From positions 930,001-994,000 of the forward strand of contig OZ252015.1 of NCBI GenBank assembly GCA_965247525.1: a stretch of DNA of 64,000 bases, given 5' to 3'. The notes below the pieces were generated by a model. It made no database searches and was not told the DNA's origin. It saw only the letters and a program-made list of their open reading frames with translations. The position numbers and the translations under genes were made by a program. This document shows positions 45,098 to 54,121 of the stretch, one piece after another (the first letter of the stretch is position 1; each line of letters starts with the position of its first letter). The DNA comes from JAZKID01 sp965247525 (GTDB taxonomy: Bacteria > Pseudomonadota > Alphaproteobacteria > Rhizobiales > UBA4765).

Positions 45098-47917
45098 TCA
45101 CGCAAGCTTGCCATGGCACTGCTTGAATTTTTTGCCAGATCCGCAAGGGCAGATGTCATTGCGGCCAACCTTGCCCCATGTGCTTTCGTCCTTCGCGTCA
45201 AAATTCGGCAGACGCACATTACGAATGGCGCCTCGGGGCAACCCGCCGCGCGGAAGATCCTGTGTCTTTGCCGACGCCACTTCATTTTCACCCGTCGTGG
45301 GATCGGCGTGGATCATTTCAAATTCATCTTGCAACGGACCTTCCAGGCCTGACGGCTCATAAGGCACGGTTTCAACGCGCATCAATTGCTCGGTCACGCG
45401 CTCGCGCAAATTGGCAAGCAGCGCCGAAAACAGTTCAAACGCTTCGGATTTATATTCGTTGAGCGGATCACGCTGCGCATAGCCGCGCCAGCCGACAACC
45501 TGACGCAAATGGTCAAGCGTGACGAGATGCTCGCGCCACAACCCATCAAGCGTTTGCAGCAACACTGCCTTTTCAATCTGGCGGAACACATCGGGGCCGA
45601 TGCGCGCCGCGCGTGCGGCCTGCGCCTCGCCAGATGTGCGGATCAGGCGCGCCTCGACCTCTTCATCAGCAATGCCTTCTTCTTTCGCCCAGTCGGCGAC
45701 GGCAAGATCAAGGCCGAGAATACGCTCCATCTCGTCGTGAAGACCGGTGACATTCCACTGCTCGGGATAGGCTTGTTCGGGAATATGAAATTTGACCAGA
45801 TCGGCAATCAGCTCGTCGCGCATGTCATTAACGGTCTCTGACACATCGCTTTCATTCATCAGCTCTTTGCGCTGCTCGAAAATCGCCTTGCGCTGGTCAT
45901 TCATGACATTGTCATATTTCAAAAGATTTTTGCGCAAATCGAAATTGCGCGCCTCAACCTTTTGCTGCGCTTTTTCCAGCGCCTTGTTGATCCAAGGGTG
46001 GACAATGGCCTCGTCTTCTTTCAGGCCGAGGCGGACAAGCATGCTTTCCATGCGCTCGGAGCCAAAGATCCGCATCAGATCATCCTGCAGCGACAGGAAG
46101 AACTTTGAGCGTCCGGGGTCGCCCTGACGACCGGAGCGGCCGCGCAGCTGGTTGTCGATACGGCGGCTTTCATGACGCTCGGTGCCAAGCACATAAAGCC
46201 CGCCCGCATCGATGGCGCGCTGCTTCATGCGCGCGACTTCATCATGAATTTTCTGCACGCGCGTTTCGCGCTCTATAGGGTCCGTAATCTCGCCAAGCTC
46301 TTGCTTGATACGCATATCAGCATTGCCGCCAAGCTTGATGTCGGTGCCGCGCCCCGCCATGTTGGTCGCAATTGTCACGGCGCCCGGCAGGCCGGCCTGC
46401 GCCACGATGAACGCTTCCTGCTCGTGATAGCGGGCGTTGAGAATGGTGAAAAGCTTTGGCGCGGGCTGCCCGTCCTGCGCTTCATAGAGCGCCTTGAACG
46501 GCACGGCGTCATTAAAATCGATCTGCTTGAACCCTTCTTTTTTCAGGAAGGTTGCAAGATATTCCGATTTTTCGATAGAGGTCGTGCCGACCAGCGTCGG
46601 CTGGCCTTTGGCCTGCGCCTCCTGCACATCGCGCAAGATGGCGCGGAATTTTTCATCGACGGTTTTGTAAACCTCATCGTCCTCGTCTTTGCGCGACACG
46701 GCCAGATTGGTCGGCACTTCAACCACTTCAAGTTTGTAAATGTCGTAAAACTCATCGGCCTCGGTTGCCGCCGTGCCTGTCATGCCCGCAAGCTTGTCAT
46801 AGAGGCGGAAATAATTCTGGAATGTGATCGAGGCCAGCGTCTGGTTTTCCGGCTGGATCGTCACTTTTTCCTTGGCTTCCAAGGCCTGGTGCAGACCTTC
46901 GGAAAAACGGCGACCCGGCATCATACGGCCCGTAAACTCGTCGATGATGACAACTTCATTGTTGCGGACAATATAGTCCTTGTCGCGCGAGAACAGTTTT
47001 TGCGCGCGCAGTGCCTGATTGATGTGATGGACAAGCGTTGTGTTCTCAACGTCGTAAAGGTCTTCACCCTTCATCAGCCCGGCATTGCGAAGCAGCTGCT
47101 CGATCTTTTCCGTGCCGTTTTCCGTAAAAACAGCGCTGCGCTGTTTTTCATCAATGTCATAATCTTCCGCCGTCAGTTGCGGCAGGAAGGCATCGATGGT
47201 GTTGTAAAGCTCGGAGCGGTCGTCGAGCGGGCCTGAAATAATCAAAGGCGTGCGCGCTTCATCGATAAGAATACTGTCGACCTCGTCGACGATAGCGTAG
47301 AAATGTTCACGCTGCACCATTTGCGCGCGCTCATATTTCATGTTGTCGCGCAAATAGTCGAACCCAAATTCGTTGTTGGTGCCGTAAGTGATATCACTGG
47401 CATAGGCCTTGCGGCGCTCGTCATCCGACAGGCCGTGAACAATCACACCAACGCTCAAGCCCAGAAAATTATAAAGCTGGCCCATCCATTCCGAATCGCG
47501 GCTGGCCAGATAATCGTTGACGGTGACGACATGGACGCCGCGCCCGGCAAGCGCGTTGAGATAGACAGGCAGGGTCGCAACAAGGGTCTTGCCCTCGCCG
47601 GTTTTCATTTCCGCGATTGAGCCTTCATGCAAGACCATGCCGCCGACCATCTGCACATCAAAGGGGCGCATTTTCAAAACGCGCTTTGAGGCTTCGCGCA
47701 CAACCGCGAATGCTTCGACAAGCAGGCTGTCAAGCTGAGTGCCTTGCGCCAGCTGCGCGCGGAACTCTGCGGTTTTGGCTGTCAGTTCGGCATCCGAGAG
47801 CGCCGCCATTTTGGTCTCAAGCGCGCCGATCGCCCTGATCTTGGGATCATAGCCTTTGATGCGCCGCTCATTTGCAGAGCCAAACATCAAACGTGCGACC
47901 GAACTCAAACCAACCAT
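45098..47917 (-). CDS. secA: Preprotein translocase ATPase SecA
   Basis: A 939-residue full-length SecA. Walker A lies in MKTGEGKTLVATLP (about 103-116) and the DEAD motif in IVDEVDSILIDEARTPL. The preprotein-binding and helical scaffold regions are in place. The C-terminus ends with the zinc-binding SecB/lipid-contact motif NDICPCGSGKKFKQCHG. It drives post-translational export through SecYEG. It is divergent from a PpiC-type foldase gene, as in many rhizobia, which groups export with periplasmic folding. Confidence 0.97.
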   Translation of the reverse strand: MVGLSSVARLMFGSANERRIKGYDPKIRAIGALETKMAALSDAELTAKTAEFRAQLAQGTQLDSLLVEAFAVVREASKRVLKMRPFDVQMVGGMVLHEGSIAEMKTGEGKTLVATLPVYLNALAGRGVHVVTVNDYLASRDSEWMGQLYNFLGLSVGVIVHGLSDDERRKAYASDITYGTNNEFGFDYLRDNMKYERAQMVQREHFYAIVDEVDSILIDEARTPLIISGPLDDRSELYNTIDAFLPQLTAEDYDIDEKQRSAVFTENGTEKIEQLLRNAGLMKGEDLYDVENTTLVHHINQALRAQKLFSRDKDYIVRNNEVVIIDEFTGRMMPGRRFSEGLHQALEAKEKVTIQPENQTLASITFQNYFRLYDKLAGMTGTAATEADEFYDIYKLEVVEVPTNLAVSRKDEDDEVYKTVDEKFRAILRDVQEAQAKGQPTLVGTTSIEKSEYLATFLKKEGFKQIDFNDAVPFKALYEAQDGQPAPKLFTILNARYHEQEAFIVAQAGLPGAVTIATNMAGRGTDIKLGGNADMRIKQELGEITDPIERETRVQKIHDEVARMKQRAIDAGGLYVLGTERHESRRIDNQLRGRSGRQGDPGRSKFFLSLQDDLMRIFGSERMESMLVRLGLKEDEAIVHPWINKALEKAQQKVEARNFDLRKNLLKYDNVMNDQRKAIFEQRKELMNESDVSETVNDMRDELIADLVKFHIPEQAYPEQWNVTGLHDEMERILGLDLAVADWAKEEGIADEEVEARLIRTSGEAQAARAARIGPDVFRQIEKAVLLQTLDGLWREHLVTLDHLRQVVGWRGYAQRDPLNEYKSEAFELFSALLANLRERVTEQLMRVETVPYEPSGLEGPLQDEFEMIHADPTTGENEVASAKTQDLPRGGLPRGAIRNVRLPNFDAKDESTWGKVGRNDICPCGSGKKFKQCHGKLA

Positions 47918-47974
47918 TTCATCGTTCCTGACATAATTTCATGTGCGCGATGTGAAGCGCATGGCCGCGTCATA

Positions 47975-47988
47975 ATTATGGCCATAAT
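47975..47988. promoter_or_regulatory. 14-bp palindrome between divergent secA and ppiC-type genes
   Basis: ATTATGGCCATAAT is a perfect palindrome 58 bp upstream of the secA ATG and 106 bp upstream of the foldase ATG. It could be an operator for either gene or chance in an AT-rich spacer. Confidence 0.25.
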
Positions 47989-48093
47989 CTGCATCATCTT
48001 CCCATGAAATAGGGTTTGCACTCCGGCATTGTCAATTGCGCGCCCTTCAATTAGACCCGACTTAACTTTTTCGCTTCAACCCAAGGTCACATC

Positions 48094-48978
48094 ATGTTTC
48101 TTCGCGCTTCTGTCTCTTCGCTCATCCTTGCCGCTGCCCTGATGACCGGCCCTGCCTGGGCTGTTGACGCACCTGCAGCCGGTGCGCCCGCGAAGATTTC
48201 CGTCAACGGCACGCCGGTTACGGATGCCGAGTTGAAAGCTGCGGAAACAGAAATGAGCGACGCATTGAACGGCGTGCCCGAAGCCCAGCGCCGCGACCAG
48301 CTGATCGACTATCTGATCACGGTCGACCTTCTGGCCGATGAAGCCAAGAAGGAAAAACTCAATTCCGGCCCCGAATTTGAGCAGCGCCGCGCTTTTGCCG
48401 AGAAAAAAATGCTGATGGACACGCTGATGCGCGCTGAAGTCGCCAAACAGGTGACACCGCAGGCCATCAAAGCCTTTTATGACGAGCGCCTGAAAACCGT
48501 GAAACCGGAGCAGGAAGTGCGCGCCCGCCATATTCTGGTGCCAACCGAAGAAGAGGCCAAGAAAGCCATAGCCGAGATCAATGGCGGCAAGAAATTTGAA
48601 GATGTGGCCAAGGAGATGTCGAAAGACCCCGGCTCGGCCAAGGAAGGCGGCGATCTGGGCTATTTTACCAAAGACCGGATGGTGCCTGAGTTTTCAAAAG
48701 CGGCCTTCGAAGCAACACCAGGCAAGGTCTTGCCAAACCCTGTGAAAAGCCAGTTTGGCTGGCATGTCATCAAGGTTGAGGACAAGCGCACCCAGCCTGC
48801 CCCCGAAATGTCGGCGGTTGAACCGCAGATCCGCACATTTTTGACCCGCAAAGCACAGGCTGAACTGGTTGAAAAACTGCGCAAGCAAGCAAAAATCGTC
48901 AAACCGGAAGTGAAAGCCGAAACAGCACCGGCAAATCCGGCAGCCGATATCAAGCCGGAAGAGGCACCAAAGAATTAA
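48094..48978 (+). CDS. Periplasmic parvulin-type peptidyl-prolyl isomerase
   Basis: A 294-residue exported foldase. The signal peptide ends near TGPAWA (about residue 23). A SurA-N-like helical region follows, then a single PpiC domain at about 140-235 with EVRARHILVPTEEEA, GGDLGYFTKDRMVPEF and SQFGWHVIKVEDKR. The C-terminal tail is Lys/Ala/Glu/Pro-rich. It should assist folding of exported and outer-membrane proteins, fitting its place opposite secA. Confidence 0.9.
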   Translation: MFLRASVSSLILAAALMTGPAWAVDAPAAGAPAKISVNGTPVTDAELKAAETEMSDALNGVPEAQRRDQLIDYLITVDLLADEAKKEKLNSGPEFEQRRAFAEKKMLMDTLMRAEVAKQVTPQAIKAFYDERLKTVKPEQEVRARHILVPTEEEAKKAIAEINGGKKFEDVAKEMSKDPGSAKEGGDLGYFTKDRMVPEFSKAAFEATPGKVLPNPVKSQFGWHVIKVEDKRTQPAPEMSAVEPQIRTFLTRKAQAELVEKLRKQAKIVKPEVKAETAPANPAADIKPEEAPKN

Positions 48979-49021
48979 CTTAAATTTTAATCGTTTTTAA
49001 ATAAGTGTTTCTTCTTAACCA

Positions 49022-49099
49022 AAACTATGATATGGTCTTTTACATAGTTTGGTGAGCGTTTGTTAACGCTGTGTGCCTCGTTTACGAGGCACTTTTTTT
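49022..49099 (+). ncRNA. Candidate structured small RNA or 3' UTR element
   Basis: Three hairpins follow one another: 49022-49029 with 49043-49050 (AAACTATG/CATAGTTT), 49055-49060 with 49065-49070 (AGCGTT/AACGCT), and 49073-49080 with 49085-49092 (GTGCCTCG/CGAGGCAC) ending in seven T. The last is a clear intrinsic terminator. The element begins about 43 bp after the foldase stop codon. It may be a free or 3'-UTR-derived small RNA, or simply a structured terminator region. I know no family it matches. Confidence 0.4.
49073..49099 (+). terminator. Intrinsic terminator downstream of the PpiC-type foldase gene
   Basis: An 8-bp GC-rich stem with a TTTA loop followed by seven T. It separates the foldase transcript from the carD-like gene. 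Confidence 0.88.
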
Positions 49100-49270
49100 G
49101 GGTAAATACACGTGAATACAGGTTTTTTTCTTAACGATCTTTATTTTGCTCAAATCCAATGCTTTCATCGACCTCTCAGAACCCGCTTTTTTGTAACGAC
49201 TGCTTAACGACACCTTCGACGAGACCTGCCGGCTTTTGCCGGTGAATGCCGTTCAACCAGGAGACCCCCC

Positions 49271-50491
49271 ATGGCGAGCCAAAAAACAAAAACAAAGAAA
49301 CCAACGCCTGCTTCGCGCAAAACTGTGAAATCCGTTTCAAGCCCTGCCCGCCGCCCCGTCGCCAAATCGTCTGCACGCAGTGCCGTTAAAACGCCCGTCA
49401 AAAAAACCGTTGCCGTGAAAACAGCACCAAAGGCCGCCGCCAAGAAGGTTATCAAAAAACCCGTTTCGAAGCCTGTTGCAAAAGCCAAAGCCCCGCTTAA
49501 GAAAGTCATCGCCAAAACCATAGCGCCGAAGAAAATCGTCAAACCGGCCGCAAAAGCAGTTGTGAAGCCTGTTGCAAAACCTGCGGCCAAAGCTGTTACC
49601 CTTAAGGCTGTAACGACCAAGACAGCCGCTAAAACAGTGACGCCGCTTGCTAAATCGGCCAATCCAGCCGTTCAGAAGATGCAGGCCGCTGCATTGAAAG
49701 CCAAAGCGGCCAAGCTGGCCAAAACAGCGCCCGCAAAACCGGTTGCTGCGAAAGTCGCGCCTGTGCCTGCTGTTGTTGCTGCGCCTGTGCCGGTTCAAAA
49801 CCCGCATCATCTTGCCCGTCTCCCTGCCAAACCAGCGCAGCCTGCCGTTCAGATGTCCAAATTTTCGACAACTACAACCCCTGTCAAATCGGCTGGCAAT
49901 AGCAAGATTGGCTACAAAGTTGGCGAGCATGTCGTTTACCCGACCCACGGCGTCGGCCAGATTTCGGCCATTGAAGAGCAGATGATTGCCGGCCTTAAAC
50001 TGGAACTCTTTGTTGTCTTTTTTGCCAAAGACCGGATGACGCTGCGTGTGCCTGTCGGCAAAATCGCGTCTGTCGGCATGCGTAAGATTTCCGATACAGC
50101 GCATGTTGCCAAATCTCTGGAAACACTGAAAGGCCGCCCGCGCATCAAGCGCACAATGTGGTCGCGCCGCGCGCAGGAATATGAAGCGAAAATCAATTCA
50201 GGCGACCTGATCTCGGTGGCCGAAGTGGTGCGCGATCTGTTTCGTGCCGAGAACCAGCCGGAACAGTCCTATTCGGAGCGCCAGCTGTTTGAAGCGGCAC
50301 TTGACCGCATGGTTCGCGAAATCGCAGTCGTCAACAAAGTCAGCGACAATGATGCGCAGCTGCTGATTGAAAACACATTGAAAAAAGCACCGCGCCGGAC
50401 ACGTGGCGCGCGCGAAGAAGGCGACAATGTCGTGCCATTCGCCAAAGCTGACAATGATGACAGCGCCGCAAGCGACGAAGCCGCCGCATAA
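49271..50491 (+). CDS. CarD-family regulator with long histone-H1-like N-terminal arm
   Basis: 406 residues. Residues about 1-210 consist almost only of Lys, Ala, Pro, Val, Thr and Ser, with repeats such as KPVAKPAAKAV, like histone H1 C-terminal tails. Residues about 213-385 are a CarD/CdnL domain: GYKVGEHVVYPTHGVGQI (RNA polymerase beta-subunit interaction part), then a helical DNA-binding half with RIKRTMWSRRAQEYE and SERQLFEAALDRMV. CarD stabilises open promoter complexes at rRNA and other promoters. Usual alphaproteobacterial CdnL is about 170 residues, so the arm is extra. ATG 49271 has AGGAG at a good distance. Confidence 0.88.
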   Translation: MASQKTKTKKPTPASRKTVKSVSSPARRPVAKSSARSAVKTPVKKTVAVKTAPKAAAKKVIKKPVSKPVAKAKAPLKKVIAKTIAPKKIVKPAAKAVVKPVAKPAAKAVTLKAVTTKTAAKTVTPLAKSANPAVQKMQAAALKAKAAKLAKTAPAKPVAAKVAPVPAVVAAPVPVQNPHHLARLPAKPAQPAVQMSKFSTTTTPVKSAGNSKIGYKVGEHVVYPTHGVGQISAIEEQMIAGLKLELFVVFFAKDRMTLRVPVGKIASVGMRKISDTAHVAKSLETLKGRPRIKRTMWSRRAQEYEAKINSGDLISVAEVVRDLFRAENQPEQSYSERQLFEAALDRMVREIAVVNKVSDNDAQLLIENTLKKAPRRTRGAREEGDNVVPFAKADNDDSAASDEAAA

Positions 50492-50509
50492 CTTTTCGCC
50501 AACACTCCT

Positions 50510-50538
50510 AAAAAGCCCCGCTTGCCGGGGCTTTTTTT
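50510..50538. terminator. Bidirectional intrinsic terminator after the CarD gene
   Basis: Arms AAAAAGCCCCG and CGGGGCTTTTT with a short loop, then further T. It follows the CarD stop by about 18 bp and overlaps the stop codon of the convergent nuclease-like ORF (50537-50539). Confidence 0.9.
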
Positions 50539-51327
50539 ATGGTGCCTCGACAAATCCGAAACTGTCCGGCGATTGCAATGAAAGGCGAAGGCGCGGCGCG
50601 GTTTCGATAATCCCGCGCATCGTCATGCGCTGCCCGGCTTTGTCCGCAAACTGCACGGCCTTGTCAAAAGCGGCGCGGTTGGTTTTCAAAACCATTGCCG
50701 AAAACGAAGACTTCCACGGCCCCGAGAAATTAAAAAACACGGCGTAATCGCGCACTGCAACCGAGCGCAACACACCCTCGACAATTGCAAACTCGCCGCT
50801 GCTTTGAGTTAGGCGGGTGATGTCATCACTTTCAATGATCGCCGTTTTGTCTTTCCAAAGACCAAGATTTTCAAGGCGCGCCTGCTTTTCAGCGGCAGCC
50901 AGAAGAGCGCGGCATGGACTGTCAGGCCCGAAGGGAAAGGCCAGCGCCAGACCTTCATGAACAAGCCGCGCTTGCAGATAACTCTGCTCAGGCTGCTGCA
51001 CAAAAATGTCGGCGGGCATGCGAGCATAACGATCGGGCGTGTCCGACAGCGCGTTAAAGCTGACCGCGTGGCCGGCAAGCCATTGAGAAAGGACGGCCTT
51101 TGCTTTGTCCTGTTGCGACAGTGGGACAAAAATGCCGGAAAGCGCCAAACCTTGCCCCGATGACAAGGTCAGCTCTGTGGCCAAGACCGCGCTGACGGCC
51201 TGCGCAGGCGAGCGTGGTAGTGGCGTGCATTCGGCAGGATCGAGCGCGATGGCGGGGCCGACACATAAAGCCAGAACAGCGCCACTTGCTGCCAGCCGCA
51301 GTAAAAGCGTAAAGTAGGAGTTGCCGC

Positions 51328-51330
<3 letters not shown>
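50537..51330 (-). CDS. Thermonuclease (SNase)-like exported protein, start unclear
   Basis: The recognisable part is about 255 residues: a hydrophobic signal-like stretch (LLLRLAASGAVLALCVGPAIA) and an SNase-related domain with SYLQARLVHEGLALAFP and KQARLENLGLWKD, then a C-terminal OB-like region. Catalytic Arg/Glu residues of staphylococcal nuclease are not clear. The frame stays open to 51427, but codons beyond 51328 are the antisense of tRNA-Arg. No ATG, GTG or TTG occurs in frame between the tRNA and the signal-like stretch; only CTG codons do. It may use a rare start or have lost its start. The coordinate 51330 is approximate. Confidence 0.6.
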
Positions 51331-51404
<74 letters not shown>

Positions 51405-51429
51405 TTCAAACTGGTTTTGCACGGCAAAA

Positions 51430-51454
51430 TTCAAACCTCCAGTGGAGGTTTGAA
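51430..51454. repeat. Perfect hairpin downstream of tRNA-Arg
   Basis: TTCAAACCTCC and GGAGGTTTGAA flank AGT, 25 bp after the tRNA. It may help end or process the tRNA transcript. On the minus strand it is followed by TTTT, so it is terminator-like in that direction. Confidence 0.5.
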
Positions 51455-51463
51455 AAGTGCGGA

Positions 51464-51616
51464 ATGCCAAGCGCGTTTTGCGCGCGGCAGACTTCTGAAT
51501 AAGCACGCCGCTGTTTTGAAGTGAAAATGCCAAGCGCGTTTCGCGCGCGGCAGACTTCTGAATAAGCATGCCGCTCTTTTGAAGTGAAAATGCCAAGCGC
51601 GTTTCGCGCGCGGCAG
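51464..51616. repeat. 63-bp direct tandem repeat, about 2.4 copies
   Basis: Units begin at 51464, 51527 and 51590 with ATGCCAAGCGCG. Copies differ at only a few positions; the third breaks off at about 51616. The period is a multiple of three, so several frames stay open through it and give repetitive ORFs; none has other support as a gene. The array starts 60 bp after tRNA-Arg(CCT). Confidence 0.9.
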
Positions 51617-51635
51617 AGGAATACGTTGATTATGC

Positions 51636-51690
51636 GTCATTCGGCTGACGCCTCATTTGTTGTCTGTCATTCGGCTGACTCCTCATTTAT
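51636..51690. repeat. 30-bp direct repeat, two copies
   Basis: GTCATTCGGCTGAC with the following CCTCATTT begins at 51636 and again at 51666. The second copy runs into the stop region of the acyltransferase gene. With the 63-bp array it makes the 285 bp between the tRNA and that gene almost entirely repetitive. Confidence 0.85.
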
Positions 51691-52739
51691 TATTTATTTC
51701 GCCGCAGCAAACGCTTGAACTTTTGTTTTAGCGTCTGATGCGAACGCAGCATCATCACATGAACACGAAAAGCGATGCTCGGCAGATCATCAAGCGGCAT
51801 GATGACATCAACAAAATAATCAGGCGTTTTACAAAACGCGACATGACGGCCGGCGGACAAAGGCGCGCAGCTGTCAGCTGCAACAAATCCGGCGCGGCCT
51901 GAAATGTCCTCGCACAGCGCCTTGGCATAATGCACGCCCGGCGACAGTCTGGCCGCGCGCTCGTCATAGGCAATTTTCCAGAACCAGTAATGCCCCGCGG
52001 CATGAAGAACAAGTCCAGCGGCGAGAGTGTCTGTGCCAACGGACAAGCTTGAAAGCATGACATCCTGCGCATCAAGATGTTGCACAACGCGTGTGATGAA
52101 TGTTGTGTTCGCCGTTTGACTGGCAATCGCTGTGCGCCGTTTTCCTTTCCAGCCACTGCCCTCCAGAGCAAAAAAAGAAGGAAGCTGCGCTAAGGCCGCT
52201 TCGCCCTGCATGACCACATAAGCGACAGCGCCTTTTTTTTCCATTCGGTTTTTTTGCTTCGACAGACTCCGCCGCGTGGATGCCGACAAAGCAGCGCTTG
52301 AAAAAACACCGTCTGCTGCTGTCATCGTTCCGCGCACGTCGTGGGCAAGGACTTGCGCCTTTTGCGGCAAAAGACCCAGCGCACTCTGCGGCCAATGGCG
52401 CAGGCGCAAAGCGCGCGCGCCTTTGGCGTAAGTTTTCAAATGTCCAACAAACGCTGCCATAACAGGCGCTTCCAGCCCGTGCCGCAACAGCGGAAAAGAC
52501 AGCATGGCATAGAGATGCGCATCCGCGTCAAATTGCTTTCCGCGTTTGAAAAGTGGCCATGCGCCAACAAGCGCATTGCCCTGCCATGCGACAAGCACAT
52601 CCGGCGCTATCGGCGCGGCGAAAGCGATTGCCGGATCAATAAAGATGTTGGGCCGCGCGCTTTGTGTTTGCAGCGCGCGCACATTGTCTTGCAGGCCAAG
52701 ATAGTCCTGCGCCGTGACGCATGAAATTTTAATTTCCAT
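51690..52739 (-). CDS. GNAT-type (CelD/BioF2-like) acyltransferase
   Basis: A 349-residue protein of the Acetyltransf_6 type found in polysaccharide loci. An N-terminal GNAT-like half (about 1-130) and a C-terminal GNAT domain with STRRSLSKQKNRMEKKG, FFALEGSGWKGKRRTAI and AAGLVLHAAGHYWFWKIAYDE are seen. Such proteins probably acylate or aminoacylate surface glycans. ATG 52739 is used; the open frame further upstream overlaps the flippase gene in another frame. It overlaps the flippase 3' end by 11 nt, indicating an operon. Confidence 0.82.
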   Translation of the reverse strand: MEIKISCVTAQDYLGLQDNVRALQTQSARPNIFIDPAIAFAAPIAPDVLVAWQGNALVGAWPLFKRGKQFDADAHLYAMLSFPLLRHGLEAPVMAAFVGHLKTYAKGARALRLRHWPQSALGLLPQKAQVLAHDVRGTMTAADGVFSSAALSASTRRSLSKQKNRMEKKGAVAYVVMQGEAALAQLPSFFALEGSGWKGKRRTAIASQTANTTFITRVVQHLDAQDVMLSSLSVGTDTLAAGLVLHAAGHYWFWKIAYDERAARLSPGVHYAKALCEDISGRAGFVAADSCAPLSAGRHVAFCKTPDYFVDVIMPLDDLPSIAFRVHVMMLRSHQTLKQKFKRLLRRNK

Positions 52740-54075
52740 GCCGCTCGCCCGGCCATGCATTGTGGTGCCAGAAACCAACCGGCAAATGCAGCCTGTGCTT
52801 GACGAAGTAAGCCAGCAGCGCCGTTTCAAACAGGCTGGCGCCCGACATGGCAAGGGCTGCGCCCATCGTGCCGTAAAGCGGCACAAGAACAAACAAAAGC
52901 GCAGCGGCCAGCGCCAAAGTGGCGGCCACGATTTTTGCCAGCAATATCTGGTGGCCCAAAAGACCAAGCAGGCGATCGGCAGGGCCGATCATGCTGCGCA
53001 CCAAGATGCCGCCGCCCAGTACAAACATCAGCGGAAAGCCGGATGTGTAACTTGGCCCGAACAGGTATAAAAATCCCTGCCCGATGCTCAGCATTAAAAT
53101 CACCGCGATCAATGTCGCGGCAAACGACCACAGGCTGGACTGCGCAATAAACGCTTTCAACCGTACCATGTCACCACTGACATGATATTCAGTAAAACGA
53201 TGTGAGACGGCAGCGGCAATTGCAAAATTGACGAAGATCGCCAGCGCCAATGTTTTTGTCACCGCAAAATAAATGGCGACAGCTGTCGGCTCTTCATAGC
53301 GCGCCACTGCCAGAACATCGATGTTTTGCAGCACAACCCGCGCCGCTTCAGCCAGAAACAAAGGCAGCGCCGCTTTCAGCCAGCGTGATTGTTCATACAC
53401 GCGCGGGCCTGCCGCCATATGTTTTGAAAGCAGGCGTGTGACAAGAACGCTTTGCAGCGCCGCCGCAACAATGCAGGCCAGCAATGCCGCTTTCATGGCA
53501 TTGGTGGCCGTTGGCGCCGCGCCCATGACATGGTTGATTGCCATGAAAGCAACAATCAAAAGCGGCCGCAGCAGGTAAGGCGGGCCAAGCGCGATGCCGG
53601 CCGCGTTGTAGCAGCGCGAAATGCCGTCAAATGTTTCGGTGATGGTAAAAAACGGCAGGCAGACAAAGGCAAGATAAAGCGGCCATAAATAATAGGCCTC
53701 TAACGCGCCGCCAAAAAACTGCAGGCCAAGAAAACCGATTGCGCCAATCAACGCCGCACTGAGGAATGTCGCCACCCGTACATAGGCGGTGTAACCGCGC
53801 AGCAAAGCGGGCTGGTTGTTTTGCGTATAGGTCGGAATGAACAATTCGGGAATAACCGAAAGACCCAAAGTGGCAATGTGGCCAAGGATCAAAACCCATG
53901 TCCAGACCATGACATAAACGCCATAATGATGCGCGCCAAGCCAGCGCGCCAGCGCGATCTGCACCAGATAGGCGATGCCTGCGCTGCCCACGCGAATGGA
54001 ATAGGCGGTGAGCGCGGTGCGCCGTGCAATGCCGGTATGCGTGTCGGTTGCAAAAAAACGCGTGAGGCGGATCAT
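52729..54075 (-). CDS. Wzx-like oligosaccharide flippase
   Basis: A 448-residue integral membrane protein with about 12 hydrophobic helices, of the MOP/polysaccharide transporter class. It begins with a short cytoplasmic segment and VGSAGIAYLVQIALARWLGAHHYGVY, typical of Wzx/RfbX. It should move lipid-linked sugar units across the inner membrane, matching the initiating transferase and glycan enzymes at 14-23 kb. The coupled acyltransferase gene suggests one surface glycan pathway. Confidence 0.87.
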   Translation of the reverse strand: MIRLTRFFATDTHTGIARRTALTAYSIRVGSAGIAYLVQIALARWLGAHHYGVYVMVWTWVLILGHIATLGLSVIPELFIPTYTQNNQPALLRGYTAYVRVATFLSAALIGAIGFLGLQFFGGALEAYYLWPLYLAFVCLPFFTITETFDGISRCYNAAGIALGPPYLLRPLLIVAFMAINHVMGAAPTATNAMKAALLACIVAAALQSVLVTRLLSKHMAAGPRVYEQSRWLKAALPLFLAEAARVVLQNIDVLAVARYEEPTAVAIYFAVTKTLALAIFVNFAIAAAVSHRFTEYHVSGDMVRLKAFIAQSSLWSFAATLIAVILMLSIGQGFLYLFGPSYTSGFPLMFVLGGGILVRSMIGPADRLLGLLGHQILLAKIVAATLALAAALLFVLVPLYGTMGAALAMSGASLFETALLAYFVKHRLHLPVGFWHHNAWPGERHGN

Positions 54076-54121
54076 CGCGCTCTCGCTCTGTTTTCAAGGC
54101 CGCAGCTTTGAAAATTAACGC

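Noticed and set aside
46172..47236. A 354-codon plus-strand open frame opposite secA
   Set aside because: It is the antisense of a highly conserved secA region; it has no ribosome site and no recognisable domain.
49176..49376. 66-codon minus-strand ORF overlapping the CarD start
   Set aside because: It is antisense to the Lys/Ala-rich CarD arm and leader; composition follows from that repeat.
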